Below are positions 52,034-61,632 of a stretch of 64,000 nt of DNA, piece after piece; position 1 is the first letter of the stretch; each line of letters begins with the position of its first letter. The stretch comes from Planctomycetes bacterium B3_Pla (GTDB taxonomy: Bacteria; Planctomycetota; Phycisphaerae; Sedimentisphaerales; Anaerobacaceae), in assembly GCA_005223045.1 (NCBI GenBank), contig NJBM01000012.1, positions 1 to 64,000 of the forward strand, read 5' to 3'. The position numbers were made by a program, and so were the translations under genes. The notes below the pieces were generated by a model. The model did no database searches, was not told the DNA's origin, and saw nothing but the letters and a program-made list of their open reading frames with translations.

Positions 52034-52930
52034 TCAGATGCCGCCACTTGCCTTCTTGTGGCATTCTTTCAGATAATCACGCGATTTGGCCAGGTTGGCC
52101 GCCATCACGTCGGCTTCGGGGTGTCCGTGCATGAAGGGATTGACGTATCCACGATATCTAACGTCTGCCAAGGCTCGTATCCAGGGCGTCATGTCCGTCG
52201 GGCCGACACCGGGGAGCTGCTCGGCGCCGCGATAGTGCTGCCAGGCATAGAAAAAGAAAAGCTGTTTGCCGCAGATGCGTATGGCCTCGGGCACCGAAGC
52301 CTTCTGCGTCTGGACGTGATACGGCGCAAGTGCGATGCCCAGCCTCGGCGATGTGTTGATATCGACGAAAGCCTTGAAGGAATCCTGCGAGCACAGCAGT
52401 GCATTGCCGTGATTCTCGATTGCCAGGTACGAGTTGTGCTTCTCGGCCAGTTCAGCCAGAGGTTTGAGGCCATCGAGGAATTTGCGCATCCGGGCGGTCA
52501 GTTCCTCGGGTTTGCACGGGCCGGAACTGCCGCGAACCGCCACGCCGCCGCCGGACTTGCCCAACAGCTCGGCGTAGCGCTCATATCCGCCTCTATAGAC
52601 GGAGAAAGCAAACAGCTTGAGCTTGTGTTTTGCCAGCAGTTCTTTGAGGCCTTCCGGTCCCAGGCGCTTTGCAACGTCGTCGAGGTGAGGGCACCCCTCA
52701 TGTGCGGACCAGATGTCAATCGCTTCAAAACCCAGTTTTGCGATTCGCTCACACGCCTGTTCAATGGATAATTGCATGAAATGAATCGACGAAGTGGAGA
52801 GACGCATTCGCCATTTCCCGCCTGCTGCTGGCCCCTGGGCCAACGCAGAAAGTGCCGGCGGCATAATCGCCGCCGCCCCGCTAATACCAGCGGCTTTCAA
52901 CAAACTGCGTCGATTGAGAGCTTCTTTCAT
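52034..52930 (-). CDS. TAT-exported sugar isomerase/epimerase-like TIM barrel
   Basis: The 298-residue protein has a twin-arginine-type signal (LNRRSLLKAAG) and an AP-endonuclease-2/xylose-isomerase-like barrel. Motifs are IAKLGFEAIDIWSAHEG, FAFSVYRGGY, YLAIENHGN with a metal-binding Glu, and a late GYVNPFMHGHPEAD. Related exported barrels act as sugar epimerases, lyases or keto-sugar isomerases. TAGGAG precedes ATG 52930. It is upstream of the AKR-like gene in the same direction. Confidence 0.78.
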   Translation of the reverse strand: MKEALNRRSLLKAAGISGAAAIMPPALSALAQGPAAGGKWRMRLSTSSIHFMQLSIEQACERIAKLGFEAIDIWSAHEGCPHLDDVAKRLGPEGLKELLAKHKLKLFAFSVYRGGYERYAELLGKSGGGVAVRGSSGPCKPEELTARMRKFLDGLKPLAELAEKHNSYLAIENHGNALLCSQDSFKAFVDINTSPRLGIALAPYHVQTQKASVPEAIRICGKQLFFFYAWQHYRGAEQLPGVGPTDMTPWIRALADVRYRGYVNPFMHGHPEADVMAANLAKSRDYLKECHKKASGGI

Positions 52931-53179
52931 CGCAAACTCCTACAAGACACCCATTTGGAGTTTGTGCAATGTAGCAGATCCGTTGGGCGTTGTCAAACGT
53001 AATTTCAAATCAGGAACCGGCGTCAGACTATATCAACATATCGTTTTTTCCTTGATCTCAACTCCAGAAAATATATATTCTAAGCAGTATATCCGGCATA
53101 AACAAAAACACACTACGACGATGAACTTTGGCGGAGCTTCTGCTATTGAGCTTATCACACAGACGGAAAGGAACTCAAG

Positions 53180-54109
53180 ATGAGCAAAGAAAATAAATCG
53201 CAAGTCCGGACAGCCGACAGCATCAGCCGGCGTAACATGCTCAGAATGGCTGCCGGCACAGGCGCAGCAGCCCTGACCCTTGGCTCGTACGCAACGGTCG
53301 GCGGGGAACCAAAACGGGCGGCAACCAGAGGGCGTATCAACCATTCGGTAGCCGCCTGGTGCTTCGCGCCGTACTGGGACATCGACAAAATGTGCCGAAT
53401 CAGCAAGCAGCTTGGCTGCAAGAGTATCGAACTGGTTGGCCCCGGCGACTTTGCCACTCTCAAGAAGCACGGCCTTGTCTGCGCCCTTGCGCCGAACGGC
53501 ATGCCCGATCCGCCGTTTGTCAAGGGCTTTAACGATCCCAAGCACCACGAGATGGTTATCGCTAAAACGCGGGAGTCGATTGACGCTTGTGCCGAGTACA
53601 AGTTTCCAAGTGTCATCGCTTTTACCGGCTTTCGTGAGAACATCCAAGACGACATTGGGGCAAAGGACTGCGTCAACGGCCTCAAGAAGATAATCGGCCA
53701 CGCTGAGAAGAAGAAAGTCAACATCTGCCTGGAGATACTCAACAGCCGGGTCGCGGTCGAGATGAAAGGCCATCCGGGTTACCAGGGCGACCATACGGAT
53801 TACTGCATGGACATCATCAAGCAGGTCGGCTCACCGCGAATGAAGCTACTGTTCGACATTTATCACGTGCAAATCATGGACGGCGACGTTATCAGCCGCA
53901 TCCGACAGTACAAGGACTACATCGGCCACTATCACACCGCCGGCAACCCCGGCCGGGGAGAACTCGACGACAAACAGGAAATCAACTACCCGCCTATCAT
54001 GCGGGAAATCGTCAAGACCGGCTACAAGGGCTACGTGGGCCATGAGTTCGTACCGACACGGGATCCGCTCGAAGGCCTTGCCGAGGCAGTCGCGCTCTGT
54101 GACGTCTAA
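53180..54109 (+). CDS. TAT-exported hydroxypyruvate-isomerase-like TIM barrel
   Basis: The 309-residue protein has a twin-arginine signal (ISRRNMLRM) and a xylose-isomerase-like barrel. KLLFDIYHVQIMDGD, YHTAGNPGRGELDDKQEINY and YVGHEFVP match the hydroxypyruvate isomerase (Hyi) group, with metal-binding Glu in VNICLEILNSR and the GNPGR loop. The true substrate of exported Hyi-like proteins is unknown, and a keto-sugar is as likely as hydroxypyruvate. AAAGGAAC precedes the start. Confidence 0.82.
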   Translation: MSKENKSQVRTADSISRRNMLRMAAGTGAAALTLGSYATVGGEPKRAATRGRINHSVAAWCFAPYWDIDKMCRISKQLGCKSIELVGPGDFATLKKHGLVCALAPNGMPDPPFVKGFNDPKHHEMVIAKTRESIDACAEYKFPSVIAFTGFRENIQDDIGAKDCVNGLKKIIGHAEKKKVNICLEILNSRVAVEMKGHPGYQGDHTDYCMDIIKQVGSPRMKLLFDIYHVQIMDGDVISRIRQYKDYIGHYHTAGNPGRGELDDKQEINYPPIMREIVKTGYKGYVGHEFVPTRDPLEGLAEAVALCDV

Positions 54110-54130
54110 TAAGAACAATCGCCCTCAAAG

Positions 54131-54173
54131 AAAACAAAACCCCATCCCGGCCGAAACCGGGATGGGATTTTGT
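54131..54173. terminator. Bidirectional terminator between convergent genes
   Basis: The stem CCCATCCCGG/CCGGGATGGG (54141-54150 with 54157-54166) has a six-base loop. It is followed by ATTTTGT on the plus strand and preceded by an A-rich run, AAAACAAAAC, which gives Ts on the minus strand. It can stop both the Hyi-like gene and the cupin gene. Confidence 0.85.
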
Positions 54174-54199
54174 CGTTTGCACAATAACCGAATCAGGAT

Positions 54200-55420
54200 T
54201 TACTCAAGAACCAGGTCCGGATTGTCCGGGCCAAAGTGCTTGAGTAAAACGATCGGATCGTTCTTGGAAGGATTCGTGATGACGATTCCTTCTTTGGCGG
54301 CCGCTTCGGAGACGAAGAACTCGTCGTCGGTCAACTGTCCGTACCGGATGAGGGCCGGAGTCTCGATGTCCCAGACGCCGAACTTGCCGTGACCCTGCAT
54401 GGTGATGAAGCCATAGCAGGCATTGTCCTTGATCGTCACGGTCTTGCCCGGCAGAACTGTCAGCTCTTTGGCGCTGAAGGTATCGGACTTGTAGCATATC
54501 CAGTTCTCGATATAACCGGCGGCCTCCATCTCAGCGATGGGTCGGACCGGCTTGGGCGCCATGAAGCGATTCTTTGCGAAATCCGGATCGACATTGAGGT
54601 CCCAGTCGATGACACTGAGCAGCCAATCGACGTCGCCTTCTTTGTCCTTCGGCGTATCCTTCCACAAAAGCTCTTTGGGCACTACCTGGTCGTGGGTGAT
54701 GTTCTCATACATCGCAAAGACATCCGAGGCCTTCTGCGGCTCATAAGTGCAAAGGCTGCCCGGTGCGTGGAGTACGCCCGGCGGGACGTCCCATCCGGTC
54801 CCGACGTCGAGCCGATATGCCGGCGCCAAACTCGTGATCGAGTTGTCTCTGCCCTCGGCGGCGTCCAGCAGAGCTTTGCGGACCTGGTCCCTGGTCACGC
54901 CCGGACTGAGTCCGAAGAAGGTATAGGGGAACTGGCCGCCGTGGTTGTTTGCCTGGGGCGGGAAGTAGTATGCCTCGGGCTTGCCCAACTGGCCGGTCAG
55001 CGCGGCGTCCTTGTCACGGTGATGGATGTGGTGGGGCAAAGCAGCCTTGTTATCGAAGAACTTCGAGTACATCGGCCAACGCTGATGCTCGTCCCAGAGC
55101 CTGGAGCCGATAAGCTCGCCTTTCAATTCGGCCACCGCATCAAGCAACCGGACTTTCTCGATTTTGCCGCCGTCCTCGAAGACGATAAAGCTGAGTCCCT
55201 CGTTCTCGAACGTCAGCGGCCCATTGTCGGCAGGCGTGGTCGAAGCGAACCAGCGCTCGTCGATGCCGCCGCGTTCACCGCCCATCGCGTAGTAATCGTC
55301 CGGGTGCAGCTTGATACGTCTGCCCGGCACGCAAAACGAGCGGGGTACCCAGTTCGGAGCAAGCCTTACAACACCTTTGCCCTGATCGAGGGCCTTGTTA
55401 GCAATAGAATTTCCTGACAT
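54200..55420 (-). CDS. Cupin protein, mannose-6-phosphate-isomerase-like
   Basis: The 406-residue cytoplasmic protein has two cupin-like regions. The first includes LPHHIHHRDKDA (about residues 128-139) as metal ligands and GWDVPPGVLHAPGSLCTYEP near 210, as in class I phosphomannose isomerases. The second is the C-terminal barrel with GKTVTIKDNACYGFITMQGH. A sugar isomerase role fits the neighbours, a Gfo/Idh dehydrogenase 15 bases upstream on the same strand and another isomerase before that, but substrate is not known. GGGAGGATAT precedes ATG 55420. Confidence 0.75.
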   Translation of the reverse strand: MSGNSIANKALDQGKGVVRLAPNWVPRSFCVPGRRIKLHPDDYYAMGGERGGIDERWFASTTPADNGPLTFENEGLSFIVFEDGGKIEKVRLLDAVAELKGELIGSRLWDEHQRWPMYSKFFDNKAALPHHIHHRDKDAALTGQLGKPEAYYFPPQANNHGGQFPYTFFGLSPGVTRDQVRKALLDAAEGRDNSITSLAPAYRLDVGTGWDVPPGVLHAPGSLCTYEPQKASDVFAMYENITHDQVVPKELLWKDTPKDKEGDVDWLLSVIDWDLNVDPDFAKNRFMAPKPVRPIAEMEAAGYIENWICYKSDTFSAKELTVLPGKTVTIKDNACYGFITMQGHGKFGVWDIETPALIRYGQLTDDEFFVSEAAAKEGIVITNPSKNDPIVLLKHFGPDNPDLVLE

Positions 55421-55435
55421 ATATCCTCCCTTTCT

Positions 55436-56578
55436 TTACGGCTTCTGCACCGTTTCCCAAGTCTTGTTTGCGGCGGATTTCAGCACGGCATCGCAGAGAT
55501 ATTGCGTCGCCAGAGCTTCCTTGAACGTCGGCGAGGCCGGCTTGCCTTCGGCATAACCCTCCAGGAAATCGGCAATCTGATGGACAAACGTGTGCTCGTA
55601 GCCGATCTGAAGACCGGGCACCCACCACTTGTCCATGTAGGGCATGTCGCCATCGGTGACGTGGACCGAACGCCAGCCGCGGACTATCGAATCGTCGGCG
55701 TGATCGAAATAACTGAGCCTGTGCAGGTCGTGCAGGTCCCAGGCGATGGATGCCTTCTCGCCGTTGATCTCGAAAGTGTAAAGCGCCTTATGGCCTCGGG
55801 CGTATCGTGTGGACTCGAAGTTGCCTAAAGAGCCGTTGTCGAACCGGCACATAAACGTGCATGCATCGTCGATGCCGACCTTCTCCATCTTGCCGGTCTC
55901 GACGTGCATCCGCTCCTTGACGAAAGTCTCGGTCATTGCGCAGACCGAATCGATCGGCCCGTTATGCCACATTGCGGTGTCGGCGCAGTGGGCCAGCAGG
56001 TCGCCGGTCACGCCCGATCCGGCGGCCTTGACATCCAGTCGCCAGGTAGCCATGCCACCCTGGGGAACGTCCGTCGAGATCGTCCAGTCCTGCAGGAAGT
56101 TGGCGCGATAGTGGAAGATTCGCCCCAGACGTCCCTCGTCGATCAACTGTTTGGCCAACGTAACAGCAGGTACGCGGCGATAGTTGAACGAGACGAGGTT
56201 AGCCACACCCGCCTTCTCGACGGCATCGACCATCGTCTTTGCCTGAACGCCGTCAAGCGCCAGGGGTTTCTCGCATAAGATCGCCTTGCCGGCCTCTGCC
56301 GCGGCGATTGCGATCTCGGCGTGCACATTGTTCGGCACACAGATATCCACCAGGTCAATATCGTCGTCGGCGATGACACTCTTCCAGTCAGTAGTATGCG
56401 ACTCGTAACCCCACTGCTCGGCGAAAGCTTTGGCCTCCTTCTCATCGAGCCCGCATATCACCTTCCGGACCGGCTCGTAGGGCAGGTCAAAGAAATGATT
56501 GACCTTGCAGTAGGCGTTGGAGTGCGTGCGCCCCATGAAGCCATAGCCGATGAGGCCAACATTAAGTTTTTTAGCCAT
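55436..56578 (-). CDS. Gfo/Idh/MocA family sugar dehydrogenase (cytoplasmic)
   Basis: The 380-residue protein has the Rossmann motif [16 protein letters not shown] at the N terminus, [11 protein letters not shown] with the catalytic-region EKP near residue 98, and a C-terminal domain with [18 protein letters not shown]. It has no signal peptide, unlike the relative at 9268, so the pathway seems to run on both sides of the membrane. It would oxidise an inositol- or sugar-like hydroxyl with NAD(P). AAGGAG precedes ATG 56578. Confidence 0.88.
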   Translation of the reverse strand: MAKKLNVGLIGYGFMGRTHSNAYCKVNHFFDLPYEPVRKVICGLDEKEAKAFAEQWGYESHTTDWKSVIADDDIDLVDICVPNNVHAEIAIAAAEAGKAILCEKPLALDGVQAKTMVDAVEKAGVANLVSFNYRRVPAVTLAKQLIDEGRLGRIFHYRANFLQDWTISTDVPQGGMATWRLDVKAAGSGVTGDLLAHCADTAMWHNGPIDSVCAMTETFVKERMHVETGKMEKVGIDDACTFMCRFDNGSLGNFESTRYARGHKALYTFEINGEKASIAWDLHDLHRLSYFDHADDSIVRGWRSVHVTDGDMPYMDKWWVPGLQIGYEHTFVHQIADFLEGYAEGKPASPTFKEALATQYLCDAVLKSAANKTWETVQKP

Positions 56579-56595
56579 GATAATGACTCCTTATT

Positions 56596-56663
56596 GTAGG
56601 GTGCGATATATCGCACCTTTTGATTATATCGATAGAAGATTGGCGCGATTCATCGCACCTTAC
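56596..56663. repeat. Palindromic element with inverted ends, copy 2
   Basis: The left arm (56596-56617) begins GTAGGGTGCGAT and the right arm (56642-56663) ends ATCGCACCTTAC. Both match the 22-base arms of the element at 17485-17550 with a few changes, while the core is different. It lies upstream of the Gfo/Idh start. Confidence 0.7.
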
Positions 56664-56673
56664 ATATTGCCCT

Positions 56674-56695
56674 GGGCAGGCACACAGGCCTGCCC
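56674..56695. repeat. Small palindrome GGGCAGG/CCTGCCC
   Basis: A seven-base perfect stem with an eight-base loop directly follows the element at 56596-56663 and ends just before the isomerase stop. It could serve as a weak terminator. Confidence 0.5.
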
Positions 56696-56698
56696 CTA

Positions 56699-57733
56699 CT
56701 ATGTCCACCCGTGCGCCGCCCGCACTTTGAGCATCGCATCGAGGATCGCGTTCCACGTATCCGGCGATTCGAGCATCGCGTTGGGGAACATGCACCCGTC
56801 CCAACAGATGTGCTGAATACCGCGCGCCGCGGCGTCCTTGAGCCAGTAGCCGGCGCAGCGAACGATATCGAGCTTGCCGTTGGGATCGTCGGCCGGGCAG
56901 TGCTTGCCCGTCTTGTCGTGCGAACCGGCGCCGTGCACCTCGCCGTCGTTCTGCGCTATGTGGAAGTCAATCGTCCAGGGCCGCAGCTTGTCCACCATCG
57001 TTTCGTAGGCGGCGTAGAATTCCCCGTCCGAATAGCCGGGCTGCAGCAGCGCATGTTCCGGCGCATTGTAACCCATCAGGAACAGGTACGTGTGGGCCAT
57101 ATCGGCCTGGAAGCCAAGCGTCTCCGGCATTCCGACGGCTTCAAGAAGATCGAGCGTGTCCTTCCAACTATGATGGCCGGCCCAGCAAATTTCGCCCTCG
57201 GCGGCCAGTCGTTCGCCGTGGTCGGCGGCTATCTTGGCCGCTTCGCGGAACGTCTCGGCGATTTTCGCGGTGTTCGTCTTCGGGTCTTCCCGCCATTTTT
57301 CGACGCCGAACTCCGCCGAGTCGATCCTGATCACGCCGTACTTGCGCACGCCATGCTCGTTGAATACACCGGCAATGCGGCAACCCATGCGCACGGCGCT
57401 CAAGAATTTCTCGCGAGCCTCTGCATCGCCCATAGCCGAATCGCCGACCGTGCCGGGCCAAACCGGGGCGACAAGCGAGCCGACACTAAAACCGTAGCCG
57501 GCAATCAGGTCGGCGATCTTCTTCAGCTCGTCGTCGCTGGCGTTAGGGTCGGTGTGCGGCAGGAAAAGGAAGTAGTCAATCCCATCGAACTTCTGGCCGT
57601 CAACCTCCGCGGCGGCGGTCAATTCGAGCATCCGTTCGAGACTGATCGGCGGCTCCTGGCCCTCTTCATTTCCTTTGCCGACCAGCCCGGGCCACATGGC
57701 GTTGTGAAGTCTGGGGAGAGTATCCGAACTCAT
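56699..57733 (-). CDS. Sugar phosphate isomerase/epimerase-like TIM barrel (cytoplasmic)
   Basis: The 344-residue protein is a xylose-isomerase-like barrel. Visible parts are [12 protein letters not shown] near residue 49, [16 protein letters not shown] near 90, a metal-site Glu in [20 protein letters not shown] near 178, [12 protein letters not shown] near 205 and [16 protein letters not shown] near 253. There is no signal peptide. It is upstream of the Gfo/Idh and cupin genes on the same strand, so the three probably act on one sugar or polyol. AAAGGAG precedes the start. Confidence 0.8.
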   Translation of the reverse strand: MSSDTLPRLHNAMWPGLVGKGNEEGQEPPISLERMLELTAAAEVDGQKFDGIDYFLFLPHTDPNASDDELKKIADLIAGYGFSVGSLVAPVWPGTVGDSAMGDAEAREKFLSAVRMGCRIAGVFNEHGVRKYGVIRIDSAEFGVEKWREDPKTNTAKIAETFREAAKIAADHGERLAAEGEICWAGHHSWKDTLDLLEAVGMPETLGFQADMAHTYLFLMGYNAPEHALLQPGYSDGEFYAAYETMVDKLRPWTIDFHIAQNDGEVHGAGSHDKTGKHCPADDPNGKLDIVRCAGYWLKDAAARGIQHICWDGCMFPNAMLESPDTWNAILDAMLKVRAAHGWT

Positions 57734-57761
57734 TTATTAGCTCCTTTCTGGTTCAATAACT

Positions 57762-57881
57762 CGTATTGCGTTCTGCGTAGTGCGTATTGCGTACAACGCA
57801 CGACACAATACGCTCGACACACGACGAGATTCTAACTCCTGAATTCCAAATTCTCAATTCTAAATTCCAAATTCTAAATAT
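57762..57881. repeat. Low-complexity repeat block between genes
   Basis: Overlapping CGTATTGCG-type units (57762-57790) and ACACAATACGC-type units are followed by an AT-rich series of AATTC(C/T)AAATTCT units (57841-57880). It includes the end of the nitroreductase gene. The first part is related to 17571-17601. Confidence 0.55.
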
Positions 57882-58446
57882 CAAGGATCAATTCGTCCAA
57901 CGGGCGCTTCGGCACGTGGTGCACGCCGTCACTGTCGCGCCAGTACTCGATGCCTCCGTCAGGTCCGACGGTCTCGAGTACGACCGTCTCTTTGGATTTG
58001 CCGAGGGCAAGAACCAGAAGTATCCTGTAACGCGGCGGTATGTTCAAGGCTTTGCTTAGCTCCTTCCTTCGGACTGTGCCGATCATGCACCCGCCCAGGC
58101 CTTTTTCGACAGCCCCCAGCAGGATGCTTTGCGCAGCTATCCCATGGTCACAGTCGGCAAATTCGCTTATTTTCGTATCCGAGAGTATGATGATGTAAGC
58201 CGACGGTCTCTCGCCCTCGGACGGGCCGGGCCAGTCCCTGAGATAGCCCGCCCAGCCAAGATGTGGGAATATCAGTGCGTTCTTTTGAGGTTCACACGAA
58301 ATAACATACTTGAGCGGCTGCATGTTGGCCGCCGAAGCTGAGAGCCTCGCAAGGTCAACAAGCTCGCGCAGAGTTTCGCGCTCCACGGCAACATTCTGCT
58401 CGAAGCGCCTGTAGCTCCTGTTCTTGATTACCAAGTCTCTTATCAT
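57874..58446 (-). CDS. Nitroreductase-family flavoprotein
   Basis: The 190-residue protein has the nitroreductase FMN motifs NRSYRRFEQ at the start, LARLSASAANMQPLKYVI near residue 35, and the GLGGCMIGTVRR strand near 115. It probably reduces a nitro, quinone or flavin substrate with NAD(P)H. Alternatives in this fold include iodotyrosine-deiodinase-like and BluB-like enzymes. AGGTGAG precedes ATG 58446. No clear operon partner. Confidence 0.85.
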   Translation of the reverse strand: MIRDLVIKNRSYRRFEQNVAVERETLRELVDLARLSASAANMQPLKYVISCEPQKNALIFPHLGWAGYLRDWPGPSEGERPSAYIIILSDTKISEFADCDHGIAAQSILLGAVEKGLGGCMIGTVRRKELSKALNIPPRYRILLVLALGKSKETVVLETVGPDGGIEYWRDSDGVHHVPKRPLDELILDI

Positions 58447-58532
58447 CGTGATCTCACCTGCGTAAACTCGGTGTTCTATCGCTGTTGATCTTATGCCTTG
58501 TCATTCCCGTGACAGTGCCTGTCGTAAGACCT

Positions 58533-58566
58533 GAGATTGCTTCGTCGCTGCGCTCCTCGCAATGAC
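58533..58566. repeat. Dispersed GC-rich palindrome
   Basis: GAGATTGCTTCG...CTCCTCGCAATGAC forms an imperfect hairpin between divergently placed gene ends. A related CGGAATGACGAGG string is at 17889-17901. No coding role. Confidence 0.4.
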
Positions 58567-58587
58567 AGAAAGTGCGTAGCTGTGTCA

Positions 58588-61500
58588 CTATTCTTCCCGG
58601 CCAATCGCAACTGACAACGTTTGATCCTCAGAAACAAGCAGCTTCTTCTTCAGGGTGATTTCAAGACGCCCGTTCTTGAGCGTGTGGTCGCTCGGGACCG
58701 CCCTGCCGTCCAATGTCACGGCCGCTCTGACCGAGCGGATTTGTTCGGGAACTGCGAAGGCCAAGGATTTGACGTTTAACGTGCCCCATCGCACGCGAAT
58801 TTGCTCGCGCTGCTTCCCGGCCTCCCGCTGCTGGGCGAATGTTCCCCAGCCTTCGGCGGCGGTGAATGCGGCACGGAAATTCTCGGGAGTGATCCTCGGT
58901 GCAAAACCGATGTGCTCTTTCGGCCCGTGATATTCATAACCTGCCAAAGACGTATAAACGCCCCAACTCGCAAACGCTCTCGCGTAATGATCGCCGCACT
59001 CGACCTCGTTGTAGGGATTGTGCTTTGACGGGTGATACCGATCTTGGATGCCGTCGCAGATCGCGAGTGCCTCATCGACCATCCCTTCCCAGGCCATGTG
59101 CCCGGCTACCTGATATTCTATACCCGTCCAGACCTCGCTTCTGTAGCGAACGCCGGCCTCTATGTAAGGGCTCTTGGGCCATGTGCAGGTAAACAGCCCC
59201 GGCTCGGTGGGCCTGGCGAACCAGCGCTCGGGTTTATGCTCTGCGTTGTAAGGCCCGACGTTGGGCGTCCAGTTATACTTCCAGACCGACTGAAGCGCTT
59301 TTTTGACATACTCGGGCGGATAGATATAGCCGAGACCGAGCTGATGCGCCCAGCCCTGGCCGAAGAGCTGGTCGGACAGACACCCCTTTGCGTACTGATG
59401 TTTCGGGTGCTCTTTCAGATCGACAAGCTGAACGAAGTATTCGCCGTCCCAGAGCCGCTCGACAGTGAGCCTGCTGCCGCTGGCGAATATCTTTCGGCAA
59501 CGTTTGGCGAACGAATCATCACCCATCTCTTTTGCCATTTCCTCGCCGGCACGCAGAGCGGCCAGATACAGCGAGCCGACGAACGTATTTGGCCCCTGAA
59601 AGTTGATGTCGAAGGTGTTGTGCTGGCTGTCCTCGATGAGACCGTCATCGTTGCCGTCACGACCGATAGAGAATTCCAGCGTTTTCTTGATGCGGGGCCA
59701 ATTGCGTTTTAGGAACGCATTGTCGGCCGACATCTGATGCTCGCGATAGGCCTTCAGCACGGTTCCGCACTGGCCGTCGGCGGCGTAAGCTCGGTTGCTC
59801 CGAAAGCCCACCAGGCCGCTCTCGGTGTCGAATCCCTCGCCGAAGTCCTGCATCTGACGGGCGCTTCGCTCAAGCTCGGGGAACAAACGGGCCGGCGCGT
59901 GCGCATAATTCCACACGTGCGTACACGTCCCCGAGCAGCAACCAACGCCTTCCCAGCCCCAGAACCGCCCGTTCTCCCACCATTGACACGTCCCCGTCGC
60001 CAGATTGCTGACAGTGGAATGCAGGCGGAAAAGCAGCCAGCGGGGCAGTGTGCTGTCCTCATAAAAAGTCTCGTGCCACTTCCTGGTCTCGCCGACGAGT
60101 CGTTCGTGGTTGTCGAGAACGTAGTGGGCGACGTCGGAGGCGCTGTCGAAACGGTTGGCGTATTCGCGCCCATTCTGGTGATTCGGAAAGAACCAAGATA
60201 GGACGAACGCAAAGGTTCTGTTTGATCCAGGCGCTAATGTCACCCGCTCGGTTGAAAACGTTGCGGCTCTGCTCTTGTTAACTGAAAACACCTTGTCCGG
60301 CTCCGGCTCGTCGACGAGTTTCCCCCCTTCCGACTTGTGGTAGAGCTTCCTCAGAGACGTGGCTTCGCCGGCGAAGGCCAAAACCATCGACCCGTAATCG
60401 GGCAACTCTTCCAGAGGTCCCACGGGGCCGGACTGAGGCTTGTCGGACAGTTCGATCTGGTCGATGTTGATATGTCCCCATCCGCCTCGGGCATTGTCGA
60501 CAATCCGGATTTTAGCCAACTTGCCCTCGAACTCTTCGACACGCCAGAAGTGTCCTTCGAGTTTCTCATTGCTCTTGCCGACTGCGGTGCGGACCACCTT
60601 GTCATCAACGAGCAGATTTATGCAGGTCCGGTCAACGTCGTTGCCGCCGCCTATGAGAAAGTTAATGAACTTTCGCGATATCACGAACTCACGTGACGTG
60701 AGAGTTCCGCTGGGCGCGTCACCTCCGAGAAACGTGTTGACGAGCCCCTTGCCTAAAAAGCCGCTGACGTTTTGCTGACCGGTGAGGGTTCCGCGCGCCG
60801 GCGCAGTACCGAATGCATTACCCGTGGCAACCCAGTCGCCATAGTCGGGGCCCTCGAAATCCGCCAGGACTATTTTCTCGCGGGGTGACTCTGCCTTCTT
60901 CGGCGGCGGAGCTTTCTCAGCGGTATGCACGATCAGCGTCCTTCCCTTTTCCTCGACCATTCGAGTACGGCGATTGGCCAGAACCGATTTGGCCGAATCG
61001 ATCAAGACGGCATTCTCAAGCCAGCCCAGGACGCCGGCCTTGATGGTCTCGTCTGATGTGTTCTCCAGTGTAACGTGGAAGATCGTAGCCGGTAGAGCGG
61101 AGTCCTTTGCATTGAGCGGAATGAAGGGCGAGAAAGCTTCTATCTCGACGCGCACTGGAAGCTTTGGATTACTATAGCGAACCACACCGATGGGGTATTC
61201 GCCTGTGAACTGGATATTCGAGAACACATTGACGAGAGGCTCGAAAGTTGTTCCGGTTGCGGTTTGGCGCGTGAGGGCGAATCCGGAATCCACGGGTGAA
61301 TCCGGCCTGTACGCTCGGTAGTTGTCCCGTCCGTAACCTGTAAAGACGTGCCGGTTGAAGATCTGCCAGACGCCGAGCGTCCCGTCGCCTCGCAGGTACA
61401 GTTGCCCCGTCGCGATTCCGCCGATCGGCATTCCGATGGTTGCCAAGTCCTTGCCCGTATAGGTATCCGGTCGGCCTCGGTCAACGAGCCGGAGGACCGC

Positions 61501-61632
61501 ACCCCTGTTGAGATTCTTTTCCCCGGGGACAAGATGCTCGGTCTGCCCGTCGCCGGCTCCGGCCAAACTGTGAAACGTCAGGAAAGAACCACAAACGACA
61601 ATAACAATTGCAATCATCCATAGTTTTCTCAT
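58588..61632 (-). CDS. GH116-like glycosidase with an inserted sandwich domain
   Basis: The 1014-residue secreted protein (signal at residues 4-25) resembles GBA2-type beta-glucosidases. An N-terminal beta-sandwich (about 60-250, IGMPIGGIATGQLYLRGDG) precedes an alpha/alpha-barrel catalytic part (about 500-960) with QHNTFDINFQGPN, GSLYLAALRAGEEMA and EVWTGIEYQVAGHMAWEGM. Between them, residues about 255-400 read like an independent jelly-roll (VLADFEGPDYGDW, GGWGHINIDQIELSD) of the kind appended to GH32 and other secreted enzymes. Its start overlaps the stop of the upstream alpha/alpha protein (ATGA), so the two are translated together. GH116 members act on beta-glucosides and xylosides; specificity here is open. 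Confidence 0.82.
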   Translation of the reverse strand: MRKLWMIAIVIVVCGSFLTFHSLAGAGDGQTEHLVPGEKNLNRGAVLRLVDRGRPDTYTGKDLATIGMPIGGIATGQLYLRGDGTLGVWQIFNRHVFTGYGRDNYRAYRPDSPVDSGFALTRQTATGTTFEPLVNVFSNIQFTGEYPIGVVRYSNPKLPVRVEIEAFSPFIPLNAKDSALPATIFHVTLENTSDETIKAGVLGWLENAVLIDSAKSVLANRRTRMVEEKGRTLIVHTAEKAPPPKKAESPREKIVLADFEGPDYGDWVATGNAFGTAPARGTLTGQQNVSGFLGKGLVNTFLGGDAPSGTLTSREFVISRKFINFLIGGGNDVDRTCINLLVDDKVVRTAVGKSNEKLEGHFWRVEEFEGKLAKIRIVDNARGGWGHINIDQIELSDKPQSGPVGPLEELPDYGSMVLAFAGEATSLRKLYHKSEGGKLVDEPEPDKVFSVNKSRAATFSTERVTLAPGSNRTFAFVLSWFFPNHQNGREYANRFDSASDVAHYVLDNHERLVGETRKWHETFYEDSTLPRWLLFRLHSTVSNLATGTCQWWENGRFWGWEGVGCCSGTCTHVWNYAHAPARLFPELERSARQMQDFGEGFDTESGLVGFRSNRAYAADGQCGTVLKAYREHQMSADNAFLKRNWPRIKKTLEFSIGRDGNDDGLIEDSQHNTFDINFQGPNTFVGSLYLAALRAGEEMAKEMGDDSFAKRCRKIFASGSRLTVERLWDGEYFVQLVDLKEHPKHQYAKGCLSDQLFGQGWAHQLGLGYIYPPEYVKKALQSVWKYNWTPNVGPYNAEHKPERWFARPTEPGLFTCTWPKSPYIEAGVRYRSEVWTGIEYQVAGHMAWEGMVDEALAICDGIQDRYHPSKHNPYNEVECGDHYARAFASWGVYTSLAGYEYHGPKEHIGFAPRITPENFRAAFTAAEGWGTFAQQREAGKQREQIRVRWGTLNVKSLAFAVPEQIRSVRAAVTLDGRAVPSDHTLKNGRLEITLKKKLLVSEDQTLSVAIGREE

